NCBI RefSeq assembly: GCF_030209835.1
Contig: NZ_JARVRF010000026.1
Span: 1 to 64,000 of the forward strand
DNA from: Arthrobacter sp. efr-133-R2A-120
GTDB lineage: Bacteria; Actinomycetota; Actinomycetes; Actinomycetales; Micrococcaceae
DNA: 64,000 bases
Direction of reading: 5' to 3'
Shown here one piece after another: positions 50,951 through 60,014 of the stretch. The position numbers and the translations under genes were made by a program. Numbering within the stretch: position 1 is the first letter of the stretch; every line of letters begins with the position of its first letter. The notes under the pieces were generated by a model that was not told the origin of the DNA, made no database searches, and worked only from the letters and a program-made list of their open reading frames with translations.

Positions 50951-50961
50951 CCCCGCGTTGG
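50897..50961. repeat. 65-bp palindromic repeat, family GGGGTCAC, copy 3
   Basis: Same palindrome as 49858-49922 with a T-to-C change in the left arm (CACCTACG). It overlaps the 3' end of the DUF559-like gene, supplying its last 18 codons and TGA (50948-50950), and ends five bases before the stop of the convergent DNA glycosylase. Confidence 0.93.
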
Positions 50962-50966
50962 TGGCG

Positions 50967-51959
50967 TTAGTGCCCTCGGTGGTCCTGGATGGTCATCCGC
51001 GGACCGAATGTCGGTTTGCGGAAGCCGCTGAGCCCCAGCATCCGGACTACCCGCTGGCGGTGCCCACGCCAGGGTTCCAGGAGAGCGATCATTCCGGCGT
51101 CGTCCGTTTTCCTGCCGGTGAGCGCATAGCCGACGTACGAGGCCAAATGGTAGTCGCCCACCGCGATCGAATCCGGGCAGCCATGAGTCCGCTGGACCAC
51201 CTCGGCGGCCGTCCAGACACCAATGCCCGGGATGGTCTGCATCTTGGCCCCGGCTTCCGCTGCGCTGAGCGATGCGAGCCGTTCAAGCGCGACGGCGGAT
51301 CGCAGCGCCCGCATGACGGTTGCCGAGCGCTGGGGACCCACGCCGGCCTTGTGCCACTCCCATGAAGGAACGGCCAACCATTGGGAGGCGGTTGGCGGGA
51401 CGAGGAGGCCCGACGGCAGGCCCGACGTCGAAAGGCGGCCCGCGCTTGGCGCTGAGGTCCCGTAACGGTACATCAGGTAGCGGTAGCCCCGGCGGGCTTC
51501 GATAGTGGTGACCTTTTGCTCAAGAATCGTGGGCACGAGGGAGTCCACCACACGGCCGGTGGTAGGCAAACGGACGGCGAGGTTCCGGCGTCGGGCTTCC
51601 CTGACCATGCGCGGAAGGGTGGCGTGAAAGGCAGCCTCGTCGAAGCCGGACCAGTCGTCCCCGCTCCCCAACAGCGCAGGCACGGAGGCGATGGCGGAGC
51701 CGGCACCGACGCCCCAAGCCTGGGCATCGACGTGCCTGTCCTGGCCGTTTCCCGCGGCGGTGAGTCGCAATGTGACCGGGCCATCCGGCGTCGTGAAGGC
51801 CATCCACACGCCGTCCTGCCGCGCCGCGAAGGAGGGGTCGCCATTGCCGCGCATGAGGATCCCCAGGGTCTGGAGAAGGTCGAAGGGGCCGCAGGCGTGC
51901 CATCGCACGGACGCGTCGGCCGCTGCCGCTGCTGCCGGCGGGACATCGACGATGGTCAT
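50967..51959 (-). CDS. HhH-GPD DNA glycosylase (3-methyladenine glycosylase 2-like)
   Basis: This 330-residue base-excision repair enzyme has the helix-hairpin-helix MQTIPGIGVWTAAEV (about 240) and the catalytic Asp in SIAVGDYHLASYVGYAL (about 268). The N-terminal half (about 1-110) is a beta-rich domain with GPFDLLQTLGILMRGNGDP, as in AlkA-like proteins. It removes alkylated bases. There is no iron-sulfur cluster Cys loop. It is convergent with the DUF559-like gene. Confidence 0.9.
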   Translation of the reverse strand: MTIVDVPPAAAAAADASVRWHACGPFDLLQTLGILMRGNGDPSFAARQDGVWMAFTTPDGPVTLRLTAAGNGQDRHVDAQAWGVGAGSAIASVPALLGSGDDWSGFDEAAFHATLPRMVREARRRNLAVRLPTTGRVVDSLVPTILEQKVTTIEARRGYRYLMYRYGTSAPSAGRLSTSGLPSGLLVPPTASQWLAVPSWEWHKAGVGPQRSATVMRALRSAVALERLASLSAAEAGAKMQTIPGIGVWTAAEVVQRTHGCPDSIAVGDYHLASYVGYALTGRKTDDAGMIALLEPWRGHRQRVVRMLGLSGFRKPTFGPRMTIQDHRGH

Positions 51960-52096
51960 TCATTCATGGTCGCACGCTCACCTGACAACACTCGAAAAGA
52001 GCCGCGTTCAAGCCCTTACGCCGCGAAACCCACCCGACTAGACTCCACGTGTGGCGCGGGGCGTCCGCGCCTTCCATGACAATCTCAGGAGAACCA

Positions 52097-52504
52097 ATGG
52101 CCGGTGTAGTGCATTTTGAAATCCCCGCGGACGACAAGGAGCGGGCCAACACTTTCTACCAGGGTGCCTTCGGCTGGATGCTCAACCCCATGCAGGAGAT
52201 GGACTACACGATCGCAATCACCACGCCTTCGGACCCGCAGACGGGTATGCCGAGCGCGCCCGGGGCCATCAATGGTGCACTGTTCCCGCGCACAGAGGAG
52301 CTGAAGACGCCCATCATCACGGTGGATGTCGAAGACATCGAGGCTTCGCTTGGCCAAATCGAGAGTGCGGGCGGTTCAGTGGTCAAAGGCAAGGATGCTG
52401 TTCCGGGCATGGGATACTACGCCTATTTCAAGGACACCGAAGGCAACATCCTGGGCCTCTGGCAGACCGACTCTTCGGCGGCAGGCACTGCACCGGCTGA
52501 GTGA
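52097..52504 (+). CDS. VOC-family protein (glyoxalase-like)
   Basis: This 135-residue vicinal-oxygen-chelate protein begins GVVHFEIPADDKERANTFYQ and ends GYYAYFKDTEGNILGLWQTD, the usual N- and C-terminal strands of the fold. His/Glu ligands are partly recognisable (His6, Glu in DTEGN). Substrate unknown. ATG 52097 follows CAGGAGAACC. Confidence 0.9.
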   Translation: MAGVVHFEIPADDKERANTFYQGAFGWMLNPMQEMDYTIAITTPSDPQTGMPSAPGAINGALFPRTEELKTPIITVDVEDIEASLGQIESAGGSVVKGKDAVPGMGYYAYFKDTEGNILGLWQTDSSAAGTAPAE

Positions 52505-52554
52505 GTGGGTTGCCCGGGCCGGCCCTTTACGCGGGGCCGGCCCTTTCCCCGAAA

Positions 52555-52983
52555 CTACTCCCCGAAGCGCCCGCGGGCCTCCGCTGGAACCAGCGGCTTC
52601 TCAGCGCGGACCTTGAGTTCCTGCACCGCCCACGTGTTGCCGTCCGGATCGCTGAAGCCGAAGAACGTGCCGCCGTCGCGCTCGTCGAAGACGGTGATTT
52701 CGCTGGCCTCGACGCCGCGGCCCAGCAATTCCTCGCGTGCGGCGCGCGCATCCGCGACCACAAGTTGAAGGCCCCGCATGGAACCCGGCGCCATCTCATT
52801 CTGCGCCGGCAGGTCTCCGACGACGATCGAACATCCGGAGCCCGGAGGGGTCAGCTGCGCCACATGCATGTGCTCGTTGGTGGTGTTGTGGTCAAGGTTG
52901 AAGCCCACCTTGTCGCGGTAGAACTCGATGGCACGGTCAATGTCACTCACAGGGAGCACAACCACTTCGAGGGTCCAATCCAT
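52555..52983 (-). CDS. VOC-family protein (glyoxalase/bleomycin resistance-like)
   Basis: This 142-residue VOC protein begins MDWTLEVVVLPVSDIDRAIE, followed by FYRDKVGFNLDHN, and ends with FFGFSDPDGNTWAVQELKVR. It is a second, more typical glyoxalase-type member, convergent with the previous VOC gene. Resistance or lactoyl-type functions are possible but unproven. The start at 52983 is selected by the conserved first strand. Confidence 0.9.
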   Translation of the reverse strand: MDWTLEVVVLPVSDIDRAIEFYRDKVGFNLDHNTTNEHMHVAQLTPPGSGCSIVVGDLPAQNEMAPGSMRGLQLVVADARAAREELLGRGVEASEITVFDERDGGTFFGFSDPDGNTWAVQELKVRAEKPLVPAEARGRFGE

Positions 52984-53129
52984 GGTGCATGTCCTTTCCT
53001 TGGAGGGTGTCACGGCTAGCTTGCCCCGCGAGGCCATCCTTTGGCTAGACGCGAAGCAGACGCGGCCCGCCACCGGTCTGAGCCTCCGCTGCACCGGAGC
53101 AGTCCCGACCAAGCGGTAACTTGGTACCT

Positions 53130-54515
53130 ATGAAGTACGCCCAGTCCGTCCTGGACCTCATTGGCAATACACCGCTCATCAAGCTCAACCACGTGACCGG
53201 GGACATCAAAGCCACCATTCTGGTGAAGCTCGAATATGTGAATCCCGGTGGTTCCATCAAGGACCGCATCGCGGTGAAGATGATCGAGGAAGCAGAGCGG
53301 GACGGGAAGCTCAAGCCGGGCGGAACCATAGTGGAACCCACCTCGGGCAACACGGGCGTAGGACTCGCCCTCGTGGCCCAGCAAAAGGGCTACAAGTGCA
53401 TCTTCGTTGTCCCGGACAAAGTGGGCGAGGACAAGCGTGCCGTGCTCCAGGCGTATGGCGCAGAAGTTGTGGTGACTCCCACCTCCGTGGCCCCGGACAG
53501 CCCGCAAAGCTACTACAGCGTCTCCGACCGGCTCGTGTCCGAGATCCCGGGAGCCTTCAAGCCGGACCAGTTCTCCAATCCCGCAGCCCCCGGCAGCCAT
53601 TACGAAACCACCGGGCCCGAAATCTGGCGCGACACCGACGGGAAAATCACCCATGTCGTGATCGGCGCCGGTACGGGCGGCACCATCACCGGCACGGGCA
53701 GGTACCTCAAGGATGTGTCCGCCAACCGGTCAGAGTCCGACGGCGGCCGCGTCAAGGTCATCGGCGCGGACCCGGCAGGCTCGGTCTACTCTGGCGGCAC
53801 GGGGCGGCCCTACTTCGTGGAGGGCGTTGGCGAGGACATGTGGCCGGCCAACTACGACAAGACCGTGCCGGACGACGTCATTGCCGTCAGCGACGCAGAC
53901 TCCTTCGAGATGACCCGGCGCCTGGCCCGCGAGGAAGGCCTCCTGGTGGGTGGCTCCTCCGGCATGGCAGTGGTTGCCGCGTTGCAAGTGGCCAAAGACC
54001 TTGGCGAGGAAGCCGTCGTCGTCGTAATCCTGCCGGACTCCGGCCGCGGGTACCTGGCGAAGATCTTCAACGACAAGTGGATGCGCTCCTACGGCTTCCT
54101 CTCAGGTGGCGAGGAAGCCTCCGTGGGCGAGGTATTGAAGTCCAAGACCGGTGAGATGCCGGACCTCGTCCACATCCATCCCAACGAGACCGTGCGCGAT
54201 GTCATCAACATCATGAACGAATTCGGGGTCTCGCACATCCCGGTCCTGTCGCAGGAACCGCCCGTGGTCATGGGCGAGGTCCTTGGCGCAGTCGACGAGC
54301 GCACGCTGACCACCAAGCTGTTCCGTGGCGAGGCCAAATTGACCGACAAGATCTCCGAGCACATGGGGGAGCGCCTGCCGGTGATCGGATCCCTGGAGAC
54401 CATCTCCGCCGCACGAGAGCTGCTGTCCGACGTCGACACCGTCATGGTGACGTTCGTCGGAGCCCCCGTGGGCATCCTCACCCGCCACGACCTTCTCGCC
54501 TACCTGAGCAACTGA
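53130..54515 (+). CDS. cbs: Cystathionine beta-synthase
   Basis: This 461-residue PLP enzyme condenses serine and homocysteine to cystathionine. The PLP Lys is in NPGGSIKDRI (Lys44), the phosphate loop is GAGTGGTITGTGRYL, and EPTSGNTGVGLAL fits the fold-type II family. Two CBS domains occupy about 335-461 (VRDVINIMNEFGVSHIPVLS and a second). No heme-binding N-terminus is present. The ATG at 53130 begins at KYAQSVLDLIGNTP; an upstream TTG is less likely. metB follows after 14 bases. Confidence 0.95.
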   Translation: MKYAQSVLDLIGNTPLIKLNHVTGDIKATILVKLEYVNPGGSIKDRIAVKMIEEAERDGKLKPGGTIVEPTSGNTGVGLALVAQQKGYKCIFVVPDKVGEDKRAVLQAYGAEVVVTPTSVAPDSPQSYYSVSDRLVSEIPGAFKPDQFSNPAAPGSHYETTGPEIWRDTDGKITHVVIGAGTGGTITGTGRYLKDVSANRSESDGGRVKVIGADPAGSVYSGGTGRPYFVEGVGEDMWPANYDKTVPDDVIAVSDADSFEMTRRLAREEGLLVGGSSGMAVVAALQVAKDLGEEAVVVVILPDSGRGYLAKIFNDKWMRSYGFLSGGEEASVGEVLKSKTGEMPDLVHIHPNETVRDVINIMNEFGVSHIPVLSQEPPVVMGEVLGAVDERTLTTKLFRGEAKLTDKISEHMGERLPVIGSLETISAARELLSDVDTVMVTFVGAPVGILTRHDLLAYLSN

Positions 54516-54529
54516 CACTAGGAGTTCAT

Positions 54530-55693
54530 ATGTCTGCAAACGAAGCAGGATTCAACACGCGTGCTGTCCACGCCGGCCAGGCCTTCGAGCCGCGCACCGG
54601 CGCCGTGGTCCCGCCGCTGCACTTCAGCTCGACGTATGCCCAGGACGGCATAGGCGGTTTGCGGGACGGCTACGAATACGGCCGCGGCGGCAACCCCACC
54701 CGCGATGCGCTGCAGGAGCAGCTCGCTGCGCTGGAAGGCGGAACGCACGCGTTCAGCTTCAGCTCGGGGCTTGCCGCGGAGGACTCCCTCATCCGTGCCG
54801 TTGCCCGCCCCGGCGACCATATCGTCCTCGGCAACGACGCCTACGGCGGAACGTACCGGCTCATCAACCGCGTGCTCGGCGAGTGGGGCATCGGCAACAC
54901 ACCAGTGGACATGTCCAACCTTGACGCCGTTGCCGCAGCCGTCGGGGCGAACAAGACCCGCATCGTCTGGGTGGAGACTCCGTCCAACCCGATGATGAAG
55001 ATCACCGATATCGAGGCGCTCGCCAAAGTAGCGCACGACGCCGGTGCCCTCCTCGTGGTCGACAACACCTTTGCGTCTCCCTACTTGCAGACCCCGCTCG
55101 CCCTGGGTGCCGACGTCGTGGTCCACTCGACCACCAAGTACATCGGTGGCCACTCGGATGTGGTGGGCGGCGCGATCGTGGTCAAGGACGCCGAACTGGC
55201 AGAGAAGATCGGCTTCGTGCAGTTCGCTGTCGGCGCCGTGTCCGGACCCATGGATGCGTTCCTGACCACGCGTGGCCTCAAGACGCTCGGCGTGCGCATG
55301 GACCGCCACAGCGAGAACGCCCAGGCCGTGGCCGAGTGGTTGCTGGAGCGTCCCGAAGTTGAAGCCGTGCTGTATCCGGGACTGCCATCCCACCCGGGCC
55401 ACGAACTCGCGGCCAAGCAAATGAAGAAGTTCGGCGGCATGATTTCCGTGCAGTTCAAGGGCGGCGAAGCTGCGGCCCGCAAAGTGGCCGAATCCACCCA
55501 AGTCTTCACGCTGGCCGAGTCCCTGGGCGGCATCGAGTCCCTCATGAACTACCCCTCGGAGATGACGCACGCTTCGGTCAAGGGCACTGAGTTGGCCGTG
55601 CCGGTCAATCTGATCCGGCTTTCCTGCGGCATCGAGGACGTCGAGGACCTGATCGCGGACCTCGAGCAGGCGATCGGCAACATCACCTACTGA
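54530..55693 (+). CDS. metB: Cystathionine gamma-synthase/lyase
   Basis: This 387-residue Cys/Met-metabolism PLP enzyme has the Schiff-base Lys in VHSTTKYIGGHSDV (about 203), YEYGRGGNPTRDALQ and VWVETPSNPMMKITD. Its neighbour cbs makes cystathionine, so this enzyme could cleave it to cysteine (gamma-lyase) or work in the methionine direction; sequence alone does not separate the two. The ATG follows AGGAGTTCAT. A strong hairpin follows. Confidence 0.94.
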   Translation: MSANEAGFNTRAVHAGQAFEPRTGAVVPPLHFSSTYAQDGIGGLRDGYEYGRGGNPTRDALQEQLAALEGGTHAFSFSSGLAAEDSLIRAVARPGDHIVLGNDAYGGTYRLINRVLGEWGIGNTPVDMSNLDAVAAAVGANKTRIVWVETPSNPMMKITDIEALAKVAHDAGALLVVDNTFASPYLQTPLALGADVVVHSTTKYIGGHSDVVGGAIVVKDAELAEKIGFVQFAVGAVSGPMDAFLTTRGLKTLGVRMDRHSENAQAVAEWLLERPEVEAVLYPGLPSHPGHELAAKQMKKFGGMISVQFKGGEAAARKVAESTQVFTLAESLGGIESLMNYPSEMTHASVKGTELAVPVNLIRLSCGIEDVEDLIADLEQAIGNITY

Positions 55694-55721
55694 AAGCCCC
55701 TCCATTCCTGACCTTCTTTGG

Positions 55722-55779
55722 TGAACGGATCGGCCGGGACGCGCCATCACAGCGGCGTGTCCCGGCCGATCCTCGTTCA
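55722..55779 (+). terminator. Hairpin after cbs-metB
   Basis: An 18-bp stem (55728-55745 with 55754-55771, one G-T pair) with an outer TGAACG/CGTTCA extension closes the operon. It sits between convergent metB and the phospholipase gene, so it may serve both. Confidence 0.72.
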
Positions 55780-55803
55780 AACATGGTCAGGAGTGGGGTT
55801 TCC

Positions 55804-57936
55804 CTAGCCGGAGACGCCCACCTGGCCATCTTCTTCGCGCCCAGTGAGGCGGCGACGGAAGGAGGGATCGTCCGGCGAGGTGATTTCGACGTCGTACCAG
55901 CCTTGGAGGGTCTGCCGGCCGATCTTTTTCTTCTGGCCCGGCTTCAAGACCTGCTGGTCCGCATCGCCGACATACTGCAGCGCTGCGATGTTCAGCTGAA
56001 CGGTCTTGCTTCCGTTGTTGCGCAATTCGATTTCCACGGCCTTCTGGCCGCGCGGGCCGTTGACGGTGACGTCGACGCCGGCCGCGGCACCCGCCGTCGT
56101 GCCCTTCAGCTCGTACTGGTAGCGGTTGGGGCCGGTGACGATCAGGTCGAAAGAGCCTCCGGCAAGTGGCAACTGCACTGTCGCAGGACCCTTCACATCG
56201 ACGTGCCGCGGTTCGGTGACCTCGCCCGCGTAGCCGTAAACGGTGAAGTGGGCAGACTGCGTGCCGTTGTTGTCCAGCGACAGTGTGAGGCCGCTGGCCG
56301 TCACCGCAGCGGATGTTCGTGGCCGGTAGGGGAGCGGGCGGGCCGGGCGGCTTCCGGATTCCTGGATGGGTGCCACCTGCACGGCCGGCGGATTCGGCCG
56401 CCAGCGGGAAATCTTGGCGGGAACCGGACCCGGGTGGTCCAGGACCGGCGGCGCGCCCGCGGCGTCGAAATTGAAGACGCCGGTCAAGTCACCGCACACC
56501 TCGCGGCGCCACGGCGAAATGTTCGGTTCCTGTACGCCGGTCCAGCGTTCCAGGAAACGGATCACGGAAGTGTGGTCGAAGACCTCGGAACTTACGTAGC
56601 CGCCGATGGTCCACGGTGAGACGACGGTCATGGGGACGCGGGGGCCGAGGCCAACGGGCAAGGCCGTGGTCCAGTCCGTGGATTCGCCGGATTCCGGGCG
56701 CGGCTGAACGGGCGGGGGAACGTGGTCGAAGTAGCCGTCGTTCTCGTCGAAATTCAGGAAGATGGCGGTGCTTGCCCAGAGGTCCGGGTTGCTGGCAACA
56801 GTGTCCAGGAGCCGGTAGACGAAGTTGGCGCTTCCCACGGGCGTGGAGGAACTGGGGTGCTCGGAATCGGCGGCGGAGGGCACGAGCCAGCTGACCTGCG
56901 GCAGGGAACCGGCGCTGATGTCCGCACTGAGGCGCTGCAAGAGGGTGTCCGGGCGGCCGCGGCGCATGCCCTTGTCGAAGAGGGCCTTCTCGGCGTCGCT
57001 CAGGAGCCGCCGGGCTTGTTCCAACTGGGCGAGAAGGCGGTCCTGTTCGGCGGGCGTCTTTCCCGCGAGTTTGTCGTAGAACTCCTCCGTGGTGCGCAGG
57101 TTTCCGTCCACGGACGCGAGCATTTTGTGGCCGATCGCCTTGAATGTCTGGAAGTATTCGACCGCGTTGTCCGTGAAGTTGTCCCAATCCTGGTAGATCT
57201 GCCACGAAAGCCCGGCCTGTTCCAGCCGTTCCGGGTAAGTGGTCCAGTTGTAGCCGCCATGGTCGTAGCTGTAGGCGGCGTTCGTTACAGCACGCTTGGT
57301 GCTGCCGGGTTCGGTCCCCGTGGTGCCGCTCCAGAGGTAGTTGCGGTTGGGGTTGGTGGAGCCGTTCACGGAGCAGTGGTACGCATCGCAAATCGTGAAA
57401 GTGTCAGCGAGCTCGTACTGCAAGGGAATGTCCGAGCGCTCGTAGAACGTCATCGTGGAGGCACTCTTGGCCGGGACCCACTTGTCGCACCAGCCGTGGT
57501 TCCACGCTGCAGTGGTGCCCGAGAAAGAGTGGTCCAAGGCGTTCAGGTACTGGATATCCGAATCCGGCCGCCCCGCGAGCTCCGCGGCTTTGCGGAGCGA
57601 GAACGGCAGGACGCTTTCGCCGGTGGCGCGGGGCTGTTCGAACATTGAACGGCCGTTGGGCAGCCGGGTGATGGACTTGTCTGCATAGCCGCGTACGCCG
57701 CGGAGCGAACCGAAGTAGTGGTCGAAGGAGCGGTTCTCCTGCATCAGCACGATGACGTGCTTGATTGACTGGAGGCTTCCAGGTGCCACCGGTTTGGCCA
57801 TGGCTGCCTGGACCGAAGGCGGCAGCAGCGAACCCGTGGCTGCGAGGGCTGTGGCTGCGGCGGCGGTGCCGAGGAAGCCTCGTCGGGAGATTCCAGGGTT
57901 GGAATGGTTCTTCGTTTGCGGGGTGTCCGTTGACAT
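55804..57936 (-). CDS. Phosphocholine-specific phospholipase C, Tat-exported
   Basis: This 710-residue secreted enzyme has a Tat signal, GISRRGFLGTAAAATALAAT (about residues 15-34). The phosphoesterase core starts IKHVIVLMQENRSFDHYFGS, includes NLYL-type blocks such as FLNFDENDGYFDHVPPP and ends near LERWTGVQEPNIS. Two C-terminal beta-sandwich domains (DUF756-like) follow. The layout matches Pseudomonas PlcN/PlcH and actinobacterial phospholipases C that release phosphorylcholine from lipids. It probably scavenges phosphate or choline. A palindrome lies in its upstream region. Confidence 0.92.
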   Translation of the reverse strand: MSTDTPQTKNHSNPGISRRGFLGTAAAATALAATGSLLPPSVQAAMAKPVAPGSLQSIKHVIVLMQENRSFDHYFGSLRGVRGYADKSITRLPNGRSMFEQPRATGESVLPFSLRKAAELAGRPDSDIQYLNALDHSFSGTTAAWNHGWCDKWVPAKSASTMTFYERSDIPLQYELADTFTICDAYHCSVNGSTNPNRNYLWSGTTGTEPGSTKRAVTNAAYSYDHGGYNWTTYPERLEQAGLSWQIYQDWDNFTDNAVEYFQTFKAIGHKMLASVDGNLRTTEEFYDKLAGKTPAEQDRLLAQLEQARRLLSDAEKALFDKGMRRGRPDTLLQRLSADISAGSLPQVSWLVPSAADSEHPSSSTPVGSANFVYRLLDTVASNPDLWASTAIFLNFDENDGYFDHVPPPVQPRPESGESTDWTTALPVGLGPRVPMTVVSPWTIGGYVSSEVFDHTSVIRFLERWTGVQEPNISPWRREVCGDLTGVFNFDAAGAPPVLDHPGPVPAKISRWRPNPPAVQVAPIQESGSRPARPLPYRPRTSAAVTASGLTLSLDNNGTQSAHFTVYGYAGEVTEPRHVDVKGPATVQLPLAGGSFDLIVTGPNRYQYELKGTTAGAAAGVDVTVNGPRGQKAVEIELRNNGSKTVQLNIAALQYVGDADQQVLKPGQKKKIGRQTLQGWYDVEITSPDDPSFRRRLTGREEDGQVGVSG

Positions 57937-57975
57937 CGAAGAGGGTGCCTTTCATAAGCGGGGTTGACCCTGCGA

Positions 57976-57992
57976 ATCTAGGCTCCCTAGAT
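57976..57992. promoter_or_regulatory. Palindrome upstream of the phospholipase gene
   Basis: ATCTAGG-CTC-CCTAGAT is a perfect 7-bp inverted repeat with a 3-bp spacer, 40-56 bases before the phospholipase start, in the right place for an operator. Confidence 0.5.
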
Positions 57993-58077
57993 AAACCCTC
58001 GGTGAAATTCCAAGACACCATCCGGCCACCGTGCGGTCTCTTGATGGCCACGGACAGAGGCCACTGGCGATAAAGCC

Positions 58078-58102
58078 TAGCTTTCTTTAGAAAAGCCAGC
58101 TA
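58078..58102. promoter_or_regulatory. Inverted repeat before the HxlR gene
   Basis: TAGCT at 58078 mirrors AGCTA at 58098, with GCTTT and AAAGC inside (TAGCTTTCTTTAGAAAAGCC then AGCTA), an imperfect palindrome ending 10 bases upstream of the HxlR start. HxlR proteins commonly bind such AT-rich dyads; autoregulation is inferred. Confidence 0.5.
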
Positions 58103-58112
58103 ATCTCGAACC

Positions 58113-58640
58113 ATGCCTTTACGATCCGATTGGTCCGAGCGGACGTGCAGCCTTGCGCGCGGCCTCGATATCCTCGGAGACCCCTGGGGAAGCCTGGTGC
58201 TACGGGAGGTCTTCTTCGGCAACGGCCGCTTCGATGCCATCAAGACCCGTCTCCAGATCGCAGACAACGTCCTCAGCAAGCGATTGACTTGGCTCGTTGA
58301 GGCGGGCCTCCTCGCCCAACGGCCCTACCTGGACGGCGCCCGAACGCGCCAAGAGTACGTCCTTACCCCCAAGGGCGAAGATGCTTTGCCTGTCCTGAAC
58401 GCCATCATCATCTGGTCCGAAAAGCATCTCGACGCGCCGACGGACAATGCCCACATGCGCGTGATCCACAACCGTTGTGGACTGCCGACGGCGTCTGCGG
58501 ATACTTGCTCCCATTGCGGGTCCCGCCTGACGGCAGCCAACACCAGCTGGCATAGCCTCACGCGATCGGAACACCCGTTGGCCTTGGCCACAGCTCCCGC
58601 CACACGCGACCTCCCGAACGAATCGGAGCCCTCCGCATGA
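58113..58640 (+). CDS. HxlR-family transcriptional regulator
   Basis: This 175-residue winged-helix protein begins with the HxlR pattern CSLARGLDILGDPWGSLVLR, then VLSKRLTWLVEAGLLAQRPY. Past the usual 110 residues it has a tail with NRCG and CSHCGSRL, which could form a small zinc ribbon. It ends in an ATGA overlap with the MFS gene, so both are cotranscribed and the regulator probably controls the transporter. Confidence 0.92.
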   Translation: MPLRSDWSERTCSLARGLDILGDPWGSLVLREVFFGNGRFDAIKTRLQIADNVLSKRLTWLVEAGLLAQRPYLDGARTRQEYVLTPKGEDALPVLNAIIIWSEKHLDAPTDNAHMRVIHNRCGLPTASADTCSHCGSRLTAANTSWHSLTRSEHPLALATAPATRDLPNESEPSA

Positions 58641-59998
58641 CCGCACCCAATCCCACCGAACTTTCCGCCGGCAAACCAGCCGGTAAGGCTCCGCGGAAGC
58701 GGCGCCTCCACCCCGCCTGGATGGTGGCCGCCGTCGCGTTCCTGGCACTTGTGGGCGCAGCCGGATTCCGTGCAGCCCCCGGCGTCCTCATGGTGCCGCT
58801 ACAGCAGGAATTCGGTTGGTCAACCACCGTGCTGTCGCTCGCCGTCAGCATCAACCTGGTGTTGTTCGGCCTCACGGCGCCCTTCGCTGCCGCGCTCATG
58901 GAACGCTTCGGCATCCGCACTGTGACCTCGATCGCCCTCTGCCTGATCGGCCTCGGCTCCGCCTTGACGGTGTTCGTGAACCAGTCCTGGCAAATCCTGT
59001 TGACCTGGGGTGTGCTGATCGGACTCGGTACCGGCTCCATGGCCCTGGTTTTCGCAGCCACCATCGCCAACACGTGGTTCTCCAAGAACCGCGGACTGGT
59101 GATCGGCATCCTGACAGCGGGCAGCGCCGCCGGGCAGCTCGTGTTCCTGCCCTTCATCGCGGTGCTCGCGCAGAGCCCGGGCTGGCGCGGCGCCTCGCTG
59201 CTGATCGCAGCCGGTGCGCTCGCCGTAGTGCCGCTCGTGCTGCGCTGGCTCAAGAACTCACCGGCCGACGTCGGGGTCCAACCTTACGGTGCCGAAGAGG
59301 AGCAGCCGACGACGGCGGGAGCCGCCCCGGTTGCGGAATCCGCCAACGCTGAAGGTGCCAAGACGCCCAACGCAGCCGTGCGGGCACTGCAGGTCCTCAA
59401 GCGCGCCAGCAAAGTGCGCACCTTCTGGGCCCTGGTTGCCGGTTTCGCCATCTGCGGTGCCACCACCAACGGCTTGATCGGCACCCACTTCATTCCCTCG
59501 GCGCACGACCACGGCATGCCGGAAACCACGGCGGCGGGCTTGCTGGCCGTCGTCGGGATCTTCGACATTGTGGGCACCATCGCTTCCGGTTGGTTGACGG
59601 ACCGCTTCAATCCCAAGGTGCTCCTGGCCGTGTATTACCAGTTCCGTGGGGTCGGGCTGCTGGTGCTGCCCGTGCTTTTGGGCTCCACCGTGCAACCCAG
59701 CATGATCCTGTTCGTGGTGGTGTACGGCCTGGACTGGGTAGCCACTGTGCCCCCGACGGCGGCCATCTGCCGCAAGGTGTTCGGGGCGGACGGTTCGGTG
59801 GTTTTCGGCTGGGTCTTCGCTGCGCACCAGCTCGGAGCCGCGGCCGCCGCGTTGCTGGCGGGTTACATCCGCGACGCCACGGGCCACTACACCTATGCAT
59901 GGATCGGGGCCGCCGCGATGTGCACAGTGGCCGCCGTCATCAGCGCGACCATCCGCAAAGATGCGGGGAAGAAGGAACCCGTCCCGGTCGGAGCCTGA
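58637..59998 (+). CDS. MFS transporter, oxalate/formate-antiporter-like
   Basis: This 453-residue membrane protein has 12 helices in two halves joined by a central polar loop (about 215-255, acidic and Ala-rich). The first half has LVPLQQEF-type RAAPGVLMVPLQQEFGWSTT, and the second has LTDRFNPKVLLAVYY. The pattern is that of monocarboxylate/oxalate-formate type MFS carriers. Its partner HxlR gene overlaps by four bases. Substrate unknown. Confidence 0.88.
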   Translation: MTAPNPTELSAGKPAGKAPRKRRLHPAWMVAAVAFLALVGAAGFRAAPGVLMVPLQQEFGWSTTVLSLAVSINLVLFGLTAPFAAALMERFGIRTVTSIALCLIGLGSALTVFVNQSWQILLTWGVLIGLGTGSMALVFAATIANTWFSKNRGLVIGILTAGSAAGQLVFLPFIAVLAQSPGWRGASLLIAAGALAVVPLVLRWLKNSPADVGVQPYGAEEEQPTTAGAAPVAESANAEGAKTPNAAVRALQVLKRASKVRTFWALVAGFAICGATTNGLIGTHFIPSAHDHGMPETTAAGLLAVVGIFDIVGTIASGWLTDRFNPKVLLAVYYQFRGVGLLVLPVLLGSTVQPSMILFVVVYGLDWVATVPPTAAICRKVFGADGSVVFGWVFAAHQLGAAAAALLAGYIRDATGHYTYAWIGAAAMCTVAAVISATIRKDAGKKEPVPVGA

Positions 59999-60014
59999 CC
60001 CCGCGCCCAGGAAG

